Source: Pseudopedobacter saltans (GTDB lineage Bacteria > Bacteroidota > Bacteroidia > Chitinophagales > Chitinophagaceae). From it: a stretch of DNA of 9,211 nt. The notes under the pieces were generated by a model. The model had not been told where the DNA came from. It worked only from the letters and a program-made list of their open reading frames with translations, and ran no database searches. The first letter of the stretch is position 1, and each line of letters opens with the position of its first letter. Location: assembly GCA_003241175.1 (NCBI GenBank), contig QFOI01000116.1, positions 1-9,211 of the forward strand. The letters run 5' to 3'. Shown here piece after piece: positions 1-6,667 of this stretch. The translations under genes and the position numbers were made by a program.

Positions 1-75
1 CTTTACAATACGATCAGACGCTATTTCCTCATTTCCGCTACGTGGAATTTTTCGTCAGGTTTTAAAGCTAATTAA
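1..75 (+). CDS. C-terminal end of an outer-membrane beta-barrel (TonB-receptor-like) protein, partial
   Basis: An open frame enters from the left edge and ends at TAA 73-75, giving 24 residues (LYNTIRRYFLISATWNFSSG then FKAN). The pattern of two arginines followed by alternating hydrophobic and aromatic residues ending in W-N-F is typical of the last strand of Bacteroidota outer-membrane barrels. The complete barrel protein later in this window ends its barrel in a similar way (RRLNISFTWRF). The next gene, a GLPGLI-family secreted protein, begins 10 bp after the stop on the same strand. GLPGLI genes often sit beside barrel genes of this kind, which supports the reading. Only the tail is visible, so substrate and full domain content cannot be judged. 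Confidence 0.6.
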   Translation, partial: LYNTIRRYFLISATWNFSSGFKAN

Positions 76-85
76 TAAAGAAAAA

Positions 86-862
86 ATGAAAAAGTTACAA
101 TACACAATATATTCCATTGCCTTATTGATAATGTCTAATGTTACAATGGCTCAAAAGACGGAATTTCTTACCAAAGGAAAAATCATTTTTGAAAAGAAAC
201 TCAACATCTACGCACAGATGCAAGAAATCTTCAAAGGAAATGAAAACTCAAGTTGGATAGACGATGTCAAAGATTATTTTAAGAAAAACAATGGTCAGTT
301 CCTCACAACACAATATTCCCTGACTTTTGACGGAGATAAAACATTGTTCAAAAGCATTCCTTCTGATGATGCTAAACCACTTCCTTGGTTTGTCTACAAT
401 GATGAAGACAATAGCACCTATTCAGATTTTGGCAAAGACGAAACTGTTCGGTTAAGGCATATCTATGAGGATTTTTTCCTAGTGACGGATAGCTCTCGTC
501 AGATCAACTGGAAAATAACTAATGAGACTCGTGAAATCGCCGGCATTAACTGTCGACGAGCCAATGCCGTGATTATGGATTCCGTATATGTGGTTGCCTT
601 TTATACGGATGATATTGTCACACCAGGAGGACCGGAAAGTTTCAACGGACTTCCTGGAATGATTTTAGGGGTGGCATTGCCTTATGACCACGTCTCTTGG
701 TTTGCAACAAAAGTGACAACAGAAGTCAACCCAGCAAAGGATTTGGTTCCTCCCTCCAAAGGAAAAAAACTCAATACCAAAAGCTATGTTGATGATTTGG
801 GCACTTCATTAAAAAACTGGGGTAATAGAGGAAAATCTATCATCAAAACCACGTTGTTCTAG
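86..862 (+). CDS. GLPGLI-family secreted/periplasmic protein
   Basis: This is a 258-residue protein with an N-terminal signal peptide: MKK, a hydrophobic core around residues 8-20, and likely cleavage near MA-QK at 22/23. The family hallmark is at residues 186-193, where FNGLPGMI matches the GLPGLI motif, within a conserved block at about 171-196 (AFYTDDIVTPGGPESFNGLP). Upstream, W142 and ETREIAG lead into a conserved Cys-Arg pair (C156-R157), also typical. The family is confined mainly to Bacteroidota. It is exported, and its molecular role is not established. It probably forms an operon with the barrel gene ending at 75. The ATG is preceded by an A-rich stretch (AATAAAGAAAAA) that can act as the initiation region. 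The stop codon overlaps that of the convergent Maf gene. Confidence 0.9.
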   Translation: MKKLQYTIYSIALLIMSNVTMAQKTEFLTKGKIIFEKKLNIYAQMQEIFKGNENSSWIDDVKDYFKKNNGQFLTTQYSLTFDGDKTLFKSIPSDDAKPLPWFVYNDEDNSTYSDFGKDETVRLRHIYEDFFLVTDSSRQINWKITNETREIAGINCRRANAVIMDSVYVVAFYTDDIVTPGGPESFNGLPGMILGVALPYDHVSWFATKVTTEVNPAKDLVPPSKGKKLNTKSYVDDLGTSLKNWGNRGKSIIKTTLF

Positions 863-1437
863 TAACTCAAGTTCAACAATGGTATTATTTTTTGAATAGG
901 TAATCCCATCACATTGTAAAAATCGCCTTTGATTTCTTTGATAGCAACTGCGCCGATCCATTCTTGTATGGCATAAGCACCTGCTTTGTCGTAAGGTTGG
1001 TATTTGTCAACGTAATAAGCTATTTGCTGATCCGAAAGCTCATTAAAAGTAACGAATGTTGTATCTGAAAAAGTATGGGTTCTTTCAGGCGTGTACAATA
1101 CAACTCCAGTAATGACGCGATGTGTACGACCAGAAAGAAAACGTAGTGTTTCTATTGCTTCTTCGCGGTTTTTGGGTTTACCTATTATTTTACCATCCAA
1201 TTCGACAACAGTGTCCGCGGCGAGGATAGTGCGATCTCCCAAACCGAATTGGGCTTTGATAGTTTCTAGCTTACTATTGGCGATAGCAATGGGTATTTCT
1301 TCTACTTTTAATTGATTGTCAATGGTTTCATCTGTGTCTATCACAAATATTTCGTAAGGAATGTCTGCTAGTTCGCATATCTGCTTTCTACGAGGAGACT
1401 TTGATGCAAGCACCAAAGGATTATTCAAATCGATCAT
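859..1437 (-). CDS. maf: Maf family nucleoside triphosphate pyrophosphatase (YhdE-like, dTTP/UTP type)
   Basis: The protein has 192 residues, the usual length for Maf. Members hydrolyse non-canonical or excess nucleoside triphosphates to monophosphate and pyrophosphate in the cytoplasm. Visible motifs are the N-terminal substrate loop LASKSPRR (10-17), the catalytic-base region ILAADTVVELDG (71-82, D75), IGKP (85-88), SGRTHRVITG (102-111), DKAGAYAIQ (150-158) and GDFYNVMGLP (171-180). From family knowledge, the glutamine ending KAGAYAIQ fits the YhdE (dTTP/UTP) branch better than the YceF (m7GTP) branch. Exact specificity is inferred. It is the last gene of a minus-strand run, starting 10 bp after the UbiA-family stop, and was probably co-transcribed with it. 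It overlaps the GLPGLI gene tail to tail by 4 bp. Confidence 0.95.
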   Translation of the reverse strand: MIDLNNPLVLASKSPRRKQICELADIPYEIFVIDTDETIDNQLKVEEIPIAIANSKLETIKAQFGLGDRTILAADTVVELDGKIIGKPKNREEAIETLRFLSGRTHRVITGVVLYTPERTHTFSDTTFVTFNELSDQQIAYYVDKYQPYDKAGAYAIQEWIGAVAIKEIKGDFYNVMGLPIQKIIPLLNLSY

Positions 1438-1447
1438 TTTGTCGGTT

Positions 1448-2377
1448 TTAAAGGTGACTCAGCAACATGGACAATATGCCCGTTAACATAATCCATTTGA
1501 TTTGAGAGCGTACCCGGCGGTACTGATCAACGGATTTGGCTGAAGAAAAGTCCTTAATAAGTTTTAAAAACGGCAAAGTTACGAATATTAGACAATATGC
1601 TCCGGGTATCCATCGATGCGAGACCAGAAGATAAAAGAACATACTACCTAAAAGTCCCATCATCACGATCATCCAAACCAATATGAAAATACGGGAGGCA
1701 TTGTTGCCCCAAACGATAGGCATCGTATGGTATTTGACTTTTCTATCTATGTCAATATCTTCCATATCCTTTAATGCTTCTCGGATGAGTGACAGGATAA
1801 ATGCAAATCCTCCATACATCAAAGTTAGTCTTGTGATTTTGGCCATGTCCACCAACGGAGCTGCACGCAATATGGTACCAGTATTGCACCAAGTACAGGA
1901 ATAGATGGTCCAAGCCGTTAGCAGCGAGATTAAAATATTGCCCGCAATAGGTGTTTTTTTCAAAGAGATGGAATACAGAAAAAGTAAAAATGTACAACCA
2001 AAATTAATAGGTCCGAGCAATAGGGTAGAAGAGGTGAAATCCAAATAAAAACCGATAATAACGCCTACTGCCGAAAATACACTGTGACAAGCGATTGCCC
2101 AGTGGCGATGTATGATTTTGCCGATAATGACTTCATTGGGTCTTGTCATGAGGTCTCTATTGGCATCAAAATAATCATTGATGATATAGCTACCAGCAGC
2201 TACTAGTATAGTACTGAATATAAACAAAAAACATGGCAGACCTTGCAGTATGGGTACAATGTTGCCTTGCCTGAGTATTGGATTGAGCACAAAAAATATA
2301 AACAAGGATTGTGTCAATCCGATGAACAAGAGGTTGGGCCACCTGATCAATTGTAGAAAAGCATAGAATCTATTCAA
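1448..2377 (-). CDS. UbiA-family prenyltransferase (geranylgeranylglycerol-phosphate geranylgeranyltransferase-like)
   Basis: This integral membrane protein has 309 residues and about eight or nine hydrophobic segments. UbiA enzymes transfer a polyprenyl chain from its diphosphate to an acceptor. Both Mg-diphosphate-binding aspartate motifs are intact: N67-D68-Y-F-D71-A-N-R-D75, and D204-M-E-D207-I-D-I-D211. An internal YSISLKKTPIAGN block (135-147) also fits the family. Bacteroidota homologues in this gene context are commonly annotated as geranylgeranylglycerol-phosphate geranylgeranyltransferase, but the acceptor cannot be read from sequence. The start is TTG (2377-2375): no ATG lies between the upstream in-frame stop (2401-2399) and the conserved IRWPNL (residues 11-16), and the next in-frame ATG would remove motif 1. 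It lies between the KdsC-like gene and maf in one transcription direction. Confidence 0.85.
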   Translation of the reverse strand: MNRFYAFLQLIRWPNLLFIGLTQSLFIFFVLNPILRQGNIVPILQGLPCFLFIFSTILVAAGSYIINDYFDANRDLMTRPNEVIIGKIIHRHWAIACHSVFSAVGVIIGFYLDFTSSTLLLGPINFGCTFLLFLYSISLKKTPIAGNILISLLTAWTIYSCTWCNTGTILRAAPLVDMAKITRLTLMYGGFAFILSLIREALKDMEDIDIDRKVKYHTMPIVWGNNASRIFILVWMIVMMGLLGSMFFYLLVSHRWIPGAYCLIFVTLPFLKLIKDFSSAKSVDQYRRVRSQIKWIMLTGILSMLLSHL

Positions 2378-2451
2378 GAAATAATGAATTAATATTTGCT
2401 AATTAGAATCGATTACTAGGGTTGATGGTTGTTGTCACGCTCCCCAACAGA

Positions 2452-2958
2452 CTAAAAGTTCCAATTGTTTTGGGTTGCAAGTACTTTTTTGATGATATGT
2501 CTGGCAACTCCTCGTCCCCCTTCTACAGGTATGACATAATCCACTTGCTCAACGACTTCTTCTACCGCATCAATAGGGCAGCAGGAAAATCCTACAGCAT
2601 TGATGCAGTCCAAATCAGGAATATCGTCTCCTGTATAGACGCATTCTTCCAAAGTACAGTTCAGCTCTTTTAAGATGTTGTCCAGTAATTCTATTTTGTT
2701 TTTAGCATTGATGTAGACGTGTTGGACACCGAGTAGGCGCAGTCTTGTTTCAGATTCAGGAGAATTTCCTTTGGAAATAACCACTATTTGATAACCTTTC
2801 TTGACAGCGTATTGGATTCCAAAACCGTCCTTCACGTTCATTGTCCGCATCTGAGTGCCATCAGGCAGCAATGCCACGCCTCCGTCAGTCAAAACACCAT
2901 CAATATCAAAAACGAATACTTTTATCTTTTCCAGAGTACTTAAACTAGCCTTATTCAT
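2452..2958 (-). CDS. KdsC-like HAD-superfamily phosphatase (KDO-8-phosphate phosphatase family)
   Basis: The protein has 168 residues, matching the small cap-less KdsC family. HAD motif I is FDIDGVLTDG (17-26), with nucleophile D18 and acid/base D20. Motif II is at ISKG (61-64), motif III is probably K88, and motif IV is GDDIPD (110-115). The C-terminal EGGRGVARHI segment (146-155) is the conserved GGxGxxRE-type tail that reaches a neighbouring subunit in KdsC tetramers. KdsC removes phosphate from KDO-8-phosphate in lipopolysaccharide core synthesis. The motif II variant SKG instead of the more usual SGR/TGR, and the lack of nearby kdsA/kdsD, leave the substrate uncertain. It is the first gene of the minus-strand run, and a 74-bp gap separates it from the UbiA-family gene. 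The ATG start lies just after a short AT-rich leader. Confidence 0.85.
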   Translation of the reverse strand: MNKASLSTLEKIKVFVFDIDGVLTDGGVALLPDGTQMRTMNVKDGFGIQYAVKKGYQIVVISKGNSPESETRLRLLGVQHVYINAKNKIELLDNILKELNCTLEECVYTGDDIPDLDCINAVGFSCCPIDAVEEVVEQVDYVIPVEGGRGVARHIIKKVLATQNNWNF

Positions 2959-3216
2959 CGCCTAAAGATAAGCAATGAACAAAAAATAAAAATTTCTTTC
3001 CGAAATGTGCAACTATTTAAGAACTTCTGACTCTTTATAAAAACGTTGTAACCTTTTTTCGAGTGGGGCGTTCCAATATGGAAACTTCAACCAAATCTCC
3101 ATACAATGTTGTCCGTTCATACATATTATTATCCGCTTATCTAATATGGATAGTACTATGCAAAACAAAGTACCTTTCTTTGTGATGGAGATCGAAAAAA
3201 GTTAATACGTGTATAA
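2959..3216. other. Divergent intergenic region between the KdsC-like gene and the barrel gene
   Basis: These 258 bp hold the promoters of two genes that point away from each other. Towards the barrel gene lies the operator-like inverted repeat at 3153-3173, listed separately. A short perfect palindrome, TTCCA-ATA-TGGAA, lies at 3071-3083. On the minus strand, an approximate -7 element (TA, three bases, TTTG; positions 2988-2980) has a TTG 21 bp upstream (3012-3010), but the spacing inside the -7 element is one base too long, so it is weak. No reading frame of convincing length or composition is present. Confidence 0.5.
3153..3173 (+). promoter_or_regulatory. Operator-like inverted repeat upstream of the barrel gene
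   Basis: The arms GTACTATG (3153-3160) and CAAAGTAC (3166-3173) are reverse complements with one mismatch, separated by five bases, giving a 21-bp dyad ending 43 bp before the ATG at 3217. The GTACT-TTG / CAA-AGTAC pattern resembles dyads I recall upstream of PadR-regulated genes in Sphingobacteria. That comparison is from memory and not verified. A near-match -7 element (TACCTTTC, 3171-3178) overlaps the right arm, which would suit a repressor site. Confidence 0.45.
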
Positions 3217-5655
3217 ATGAAAAAGATAATAGCAGTACTCTTAGTGTTTTTTTATATGTCTATTTTGAAGATTAGCGCACAAACAATTGAAGGGAAAATT
3301 TCCGTAAATGGAAATGCCATTGCGAGTGCTTCTGTTAATCTATTGAAAGCAAAGGATTCTAGTTTGGTTAAGGCTGTATTGTCCAATGATAGTGGCTATT
3401 ACGCTATTCCTGTTCATCAGCCATCTCAATACTTGGTTCAGGTACAAGCTATTGGTTACGAAACTTTTTATTCCAAACCATTTACGTATAACAACTCAAA
3501 GGAAACCATGGCTCCGATTGAGCTCCTTGAGAAAAAACAAGACATGAATTCTGTCACTGTTTCTACGCAGAAGCCGTTCATTCAACAACAAATTGATAAG
3601 ACAATTGTCAATATTGCCAATAGTGTGACTGCCGTAGGAAGTAATGTATGGGAGGTGCTGGACAAAGTGCCGGGTGTAATTGTGGACAACAGCAACAATG
3701 CCATTAGTCTACAAGGTAAAAGTGGGGTTATGATTTATATTGACGGCAAACCTACTTATCTTTCCGGCGATCAGTTGTCAAATCTTTTGAAAGGTATGGA
3801 TGCCAACAATATCCAGAATATTGAAGTAATGACGCATCCTCCAGCCCAATATGATGCTGCGGGAAATGCGGGTATCATCAATATCGTTACCAAAAAAAGT
3901 AAAGTAAAAGGATTGAATGGTAGTCTTACTGCTGGATATGGACAAGGTCGTTTCCCAAGGCAGAACTATAATGGGAACATCAACTACAGAAACGGAAAAG
4001 TCAATGTTTATGGTAATCTGGGCTTTAGTAAAGCGAAAAACTGGAATTCAAATACAATAACTAGGGATTTTGCGGCAACATCTAGTGAGCCAGCTATTAC
4101 AAGTGCTCAAAATGCCTACAACAAAAATAAGTGGGAAGATTATAGTTATAAGTTGGGTGTTGATTATTATTTGGATACGGTTAATACTTTAGGAATATCC
4201 GTGAATGGAGATATCAATCCTAATAGAGGAAACGGAAGCAATTCTACATATTTTTCTAGTTTGTCCAAATTAGATAGTGTAGCCACTACGACAAATCCTA
4301 GTATTGGAAGGTGGACAAGTATTACCTACGATTTGAACTATAAGCACGATTTTAAGAAAGAAGCTTCCTACATTATGGCGGATTTTGCTTATTCTAAATT
4401 TAACAATAGGTATAATGAAGATTACAATACATACAAATATGATGTTTCTTGTAATCTTTTGCAAAATGATGGCTTAAATCCTATAATACGAAAAGGTAAT
4501 CTACCCTCACTTATTGAAATAAAAACGGGTAAAATAGACTATGTGTTGCCATTGTCTGGTAAATCAAAACTGAGTGCTGGATGGAAATCGAGTTTTGTGC
4601 GGTCTGATAACAATGCGCAGTATTTCAATCTAATCAATGATATTTGGCAAACGGATTTAGGGGTTACCAACCATTTTTTGTACAAAGAAAACATCAATGC
4701 TGGTTATCTGAACTTCAATAAAGAGTTTGCTAAAAACTGGTCGATCCAGTTGGGATTAAGAGGAGAACAGACGGTTTCTAAAGGCTACCAATATATCAAT
4801 GACTCTACTGTAAAGCGTAACTATTTTCAATTGTTTCCTACTGCCTACATTCAGAAAAAAGTGGGAGAAAACAATACTTATGGCTTGACTTACAATCGTC
4901 GAATCATGCGTCCTGATTATGAAGACCTTAACCCTTTTTTATATTACTTAGATCCGTACGTGTATCAGCAGGGAAATCCTTTTTTGCAGCCGCAGATTGC
5001 CAATTCAGTAGAGATATCCTATTCCTATAAAAGTTTGTTGGTTACCTCGCTCAATTACACGCACACTTCGAAAGTCATTGGGGATTTGTTGAAACAAAAT
5101 GATGCGACAAGAGTAACATTCCAGACTAAAGATAATTTGGGAACTACGGATAATATCAACCTAAGTGTTGCGCTTAATCTACCTGTCACAAAATGGTGGA
5201 CAAGCAATAACAGCATTAACGCTTGGAGAAATATAATTGATGGAATGTATCTGGATGAACCGATCAAATTCCGGAAAAACACCATTTCTTACAATGCCAC
5301 CAACACATTTACGTTGCCAAAAGGTTTTAAGGCTGAAATAAGTGGATTCTATCATTCTCCATTGATCTGGGGATTGTTCGACATTCATTCACAATATCAA
5401 GTCAATTTTGGATTACAAAAAAATATACTGAAGGACAATGCAACTATAAAGGTCAATGTCAATGATATCTTCAGGACCAATAGGTCGTCGGTCGATATTC
5501 TGTATGGTAATATCAATGCAACGGCTTACAATAGGTGGGATTCTCGCAGGCTAAATATCTCTTTCACTTGGCGTTTTAAGAAGGGGACATTCAAGTCTAG
5601 AAATCATGAAGGCAGCGCTTCAGATGAAGAACAAAACAGGATCAAATCCAAATAA
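3217..5655 (+). CDS. TonB-dependent-receptor-like outer-membrane beta-barrel protein with carboxypeptidase-regulatory-like N-terminal domain
   Basis: This 812-residue outer-membrane protein starts with a signal peptide (cleavage near ISA-QT, 21/22). It continues with a carboxypeptidase-regulatory-like beta-sandwich at about 23-105 (IEGKISVNGNAIASASVNLL through YLVQVQAIGYETF). A plug domain at about 115-225 contains WEVLDKVPGV, YIDGKPTYLSG and the end motif AAGNAGIINIVTKK. A large barrel follows (about 235-790), ending in RRLNISFTWRF. A charged tail of about 25 residues (to EEQNRIKSK) follows the barrel, as is common in this Bacteroidota group (outer-membrane protein beta-barrel family 3). The substrate is unknown. 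No SusD-like lipoprotein partner is adjacent, so it is not a polysaccharide-utilisation SusCD pair. It appears monocistronic, with a dyad upstream and a terminator 20 bp downstream. Confidence 0.9.
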   Translation: MKKIIAVLLVFFYMSILKISAQTIEGKISVNGNAIASASVNLLKAKDSSLVKAVLSNDSGYYAIPVHQPSQYLVQVQAIGYETFYSKPFTYNNSKETMAPIELLEKKQDMNSVTVSTQKPFIQQQIDKTIVNIANSVTAVGSNVWEVLDKVPGVIVDNSNNAISLQGKSGVMIYIDGKPTYLSGDQLSNLLKGMDANNIQNIEVMTHPPAQYDAAGNAGIINIVTKKSKVKGLNGSLTAGYGQGRFPRQNYNGNINYRNGKVNVYGNLGFSKAKNWNSNTITRDFAATSSEPAITSAQNAYNKNKWEDYSYKLGVDYYLDTVNTLGISVNGDINPNRGNGSNSTYFSSLSKLDSVATTTNPSIGRWTSITYDLNYKHDFKKEASYIMADFAYSKFNNRYNEDYNTYKYDVSCNLLQNDGLNPIIRKGNLPSLIEIKTGKIDYVLPLSGKSKLSAGWKSSFVRSDNNAQYFNLINDIWQTDLGVTNHFLYKENINAGYLNFNKEFAKNWSIQLGLRGEQTVSKGYQYINDSTVKRNYFQLFPTAYIQKKVGENNTYGLTYNRRIMRPDYEDLNPFLYYLDPYVYQQGNPFLQPQIANSVEISYSYKSLLVTSLNYTHTSKVIGDLLKQNDATRVTFQTKDNLGTTDNINLSVALNLPVTKWWTSNNSINAWRNIIDGMYLDEPIKFRKNTISYNATNTFTLPKGFKAEISGFYHSPLIWGLFDIHSQYQVNFGLQKNILKDNATIKVNVNDIFRTNRSSVDILYGNINATAYNRWDSRRLNISFTWRFKKGTFKSRNHEGSASDEEQNRIKSK

Positions 5656-5675
5656 AAATTTTCTCATGTGTTAAC

Positions 5676-5710
5676 AGGTCGCCGGTTTCTACCGGGGGCC
5701 TCTTTTTTTT
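5676..5710 (+). terminator. Intrinsic terminator after the barrel gene
   Basis: The arms AGGTCGCCGGT (5676-5686) and ACCGGGGGCCT (5691-5701) pair with one T-G wobble and one G-G mismatch around a TTCT loop. They are followed at once by C and eight T residues (5703-5710). This is a classic rho-independent terminator, starting 20 bp after the TAA at 5653-5655. Confidence 0.9.
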
Positions 5711-5815
5711 ACCTAAATTAACAAAAATATTTCAGTTCCATGACATGAAAATATCCAGGAGTTTATATGTTTGCTTCACATTTATAAAAAAGAAATCAAC
5801 TTCTTTTGTATAAGA

Positions 5816-5848
5816 CCAGGTCTTCGTTCTGTTGGAAGGAAGACCTGG
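5816..5848. repeat. Perfect 10-bp inverted repeat (hairpin), possible terminator or RNA element
   Basis: CCAGGTCTTC (5816-5825) and GAAGACCTGG (5839-5848) are exact reverse complements around a 13-base loop. Six T residues occur 13 bp downstream (5862-5867), too far for a standard intrinsic terminator. Flanking sequence on the other strand has no clear T run either. The role is unassigned: a stabilising 3' hairpin, a protein-binding site, or a decayed terminator are all possible. Confidence 0.6.
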
Positions 5849-5982
5849 CACTATTATAACCTTTTTTGCATTCCCAATATAAATATCACTGTTTCTTTTA
5901 ACTATTTTCATTTACGATATACGGAAAAATAGTTTCAATATGTTTTTCCCGTTATCGTAACAATCCTGACAAAGACGCCGCA

Positions 5983-5990
5983 TATATTTG
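5983..5990 (+). promoter_or_regulatory. Candidate Bacteroidota -7 promoter element (TATATTTG)
   Basis: This is an exact match to the TAnnTTTG -7 consensus used by the primary sigma factor of Bacteroidota. No good TTG -33 element sits 19-21 bp upstream, so support is partial. It points towards the hairpin at 6029-6057 with no reading frame in between, which makes a short untranslated transcript possible. Confidence 0.3.
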
Positions 5991-6028
5991 TACTGTGTTT
6001 ATAAAGAAGTGAGAAAAGTATCTTAATA

Positions 6029-6057
6029 AGCCCGGGCCTCTTTCTAGGGGCCCGGCT
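6029..6057. terminator. GC-rich hairpin, probable (bidirectional) terminator
   Basis: AGCC-C-GGGCCTCT and AGGGGCCCGGCT pair into a stem of about 12 bp with a single bulged C and one T-G wobble. On the plus side it is followed by CTATTTTAG, a modest T-rich tail. On the minus side the tail is weaker. It lies about 50 bp past the end of the minus-strand DUF1697 gene, so it may end that operon, or it may end a short plus-strand transcript from the element at 5983-5990. Confidence 0.5.
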
Positions 6058-6107
6058 CTATTTTAGCTTTTGGCTGTTTAATGATATCCTCTCTCAAAAA
6101 TATTTAC

Positions 6108-6650
6108 TCATTTACTTGCCATTTTCAATAGTTCGTTTGTGGTTTTCCAATTGCGCGTAGTTGCCAACACTTTTAGTTTGTTTTCAAGGAACGTATTGGT
6201 GAGCTTAGTTTTTCCATAGCCGTTTGGACAGTATAGGTAAATAGCGTTGTATGTATAATGAAACGCCTCATTTTCCAATAGTTTCGTACTTATTTCTTCT
6301 AGGTTGGGCTTTGTTGGTTCGTCAGCCAAGAAAGTAACATGAAAAAAGTTTTCATTTTTGGTTTTGTCATTTGCAAAAGGATTTTCTAGAATTGTTTTTT
6401 CTAGTTGTTCTTTAGTCAAAACTATAACCGGAACCTCCAACTCAAACTCTTTTTCTATTTGTTCCGTTATTTGTTTGGCTAGTGCTTTTGTATCCTTTTT
6501 CATACTTGAAAATATCACATTTCCGCTCTGGACATAAGAGTGAATATTGTCAAAACCTAAGGTTTTGTACATCATTTTCAGTGCATCCATTTTGATAGTC
6601 CGATGCCCACTAACATTGATTCCTCTTAGTATGGAAATATATATTGACAT
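6108..6650 (-). CDS. DUF1697 family protein
   Basis: This 180-residue cytoplasmic protein matches the DUF1697 family throughout. It has the N-terminal YISILRGINVSGHRTIKM (residues 4-21), the LGF...SYVQSGNVIFSS block (31-49), and a C-terminal TTRNWKTTNELLKMA segment near the end. Length is normal for the family. The function of DUF1697 is unknown, and nothing here adds evidence for one. It lies 17 bp downstream of the DinB-like gene on the same strand, so the two are probably co-transcribed. The hairpin at 6029-6057 is a candidate operon end. Confidence 0.92.
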   Translation of the reverse strand: MSIYISILRGINVSGHRTIKMDALKMMYKTLGFDNIHSYVQSGNVIFSSMKKDTKALAKQITEQIEKEFELEVPVIVLTKEQLEKTILENPFANDKTKNENFFHVTFLADEPTKPNLEEISTKLLENEAFHYTYNAIYLYCPNGYGKTKLTNTFLENKLKVLATTRNWKTTNELLKMASK

Positions 6651-6667
6651 AGTATTTGTATTGTGAA

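Larger units (their letters stand above)
5711..6107. other. Gene-free stretch with several inverted repeats
   Basis: About 400 bp carry no convincing gene. The longest plausible plus-strand frame found by eye is 22 codons (5745-5813, ATG to TAA), with no recognisable similarity. The stretch holds two strong hairpins (5816-5848 and 6029-6057, listed separately), a weaker A/T-rich inverted repeat (GGAAAAA at 5923-5929, TTTTTCC at 5943-5949), and one exact -7 promoter element (5983-5990). It separates the terminated barrel gene from the end of the convergent DUF1697 gene, so at least one hairpin probably ends minus-strand transcription. Confidence 0.6.

Noticed and set aside
2422..2673. 83-residue plus-strand frame opposite the KdsC-like gene
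   Set aside because: It lies almost wholly antisense to a well-supported gene and shows no recognisable domain. It is a shadow frame.
3071..3083. Short palindrome TTCCA-ATA-TGGAA as a regulator site
   Set aside because: Five-base arms in AT-rich DNA are expected by chance, and it is over 100 bp from either start codon. It is noted within the intergenic entry only.
3158..3205. 15-codon frame inside the upstream region of the barrel gene (possible leader peptide)
   Set aside because: Its ATG is part of the operator-like dyad, there is no regulatory codon run, and no attenuator hairpin follows. Chance is the simpler reading.
3217..5655. SusC-type polysaccharide-utilisation locus
   Set aside because: No SusD-like lipoprotein, glycan hydrolase or sigma/anti-sigma pair is adjacent, and the barrel belongs to the shorter family of about 800 residues rather than the SusC type of about 1000 residues.
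5745..5813. 22-codon plus-strand frame in the gene-free stretch (starts MKISRSLYVCF)
   Set aside because: It is too short, has no recognisable family or convincing ribosome site, and lies just after a strong terminator. It is mentioned only as the longest plausible frame found by eye there.
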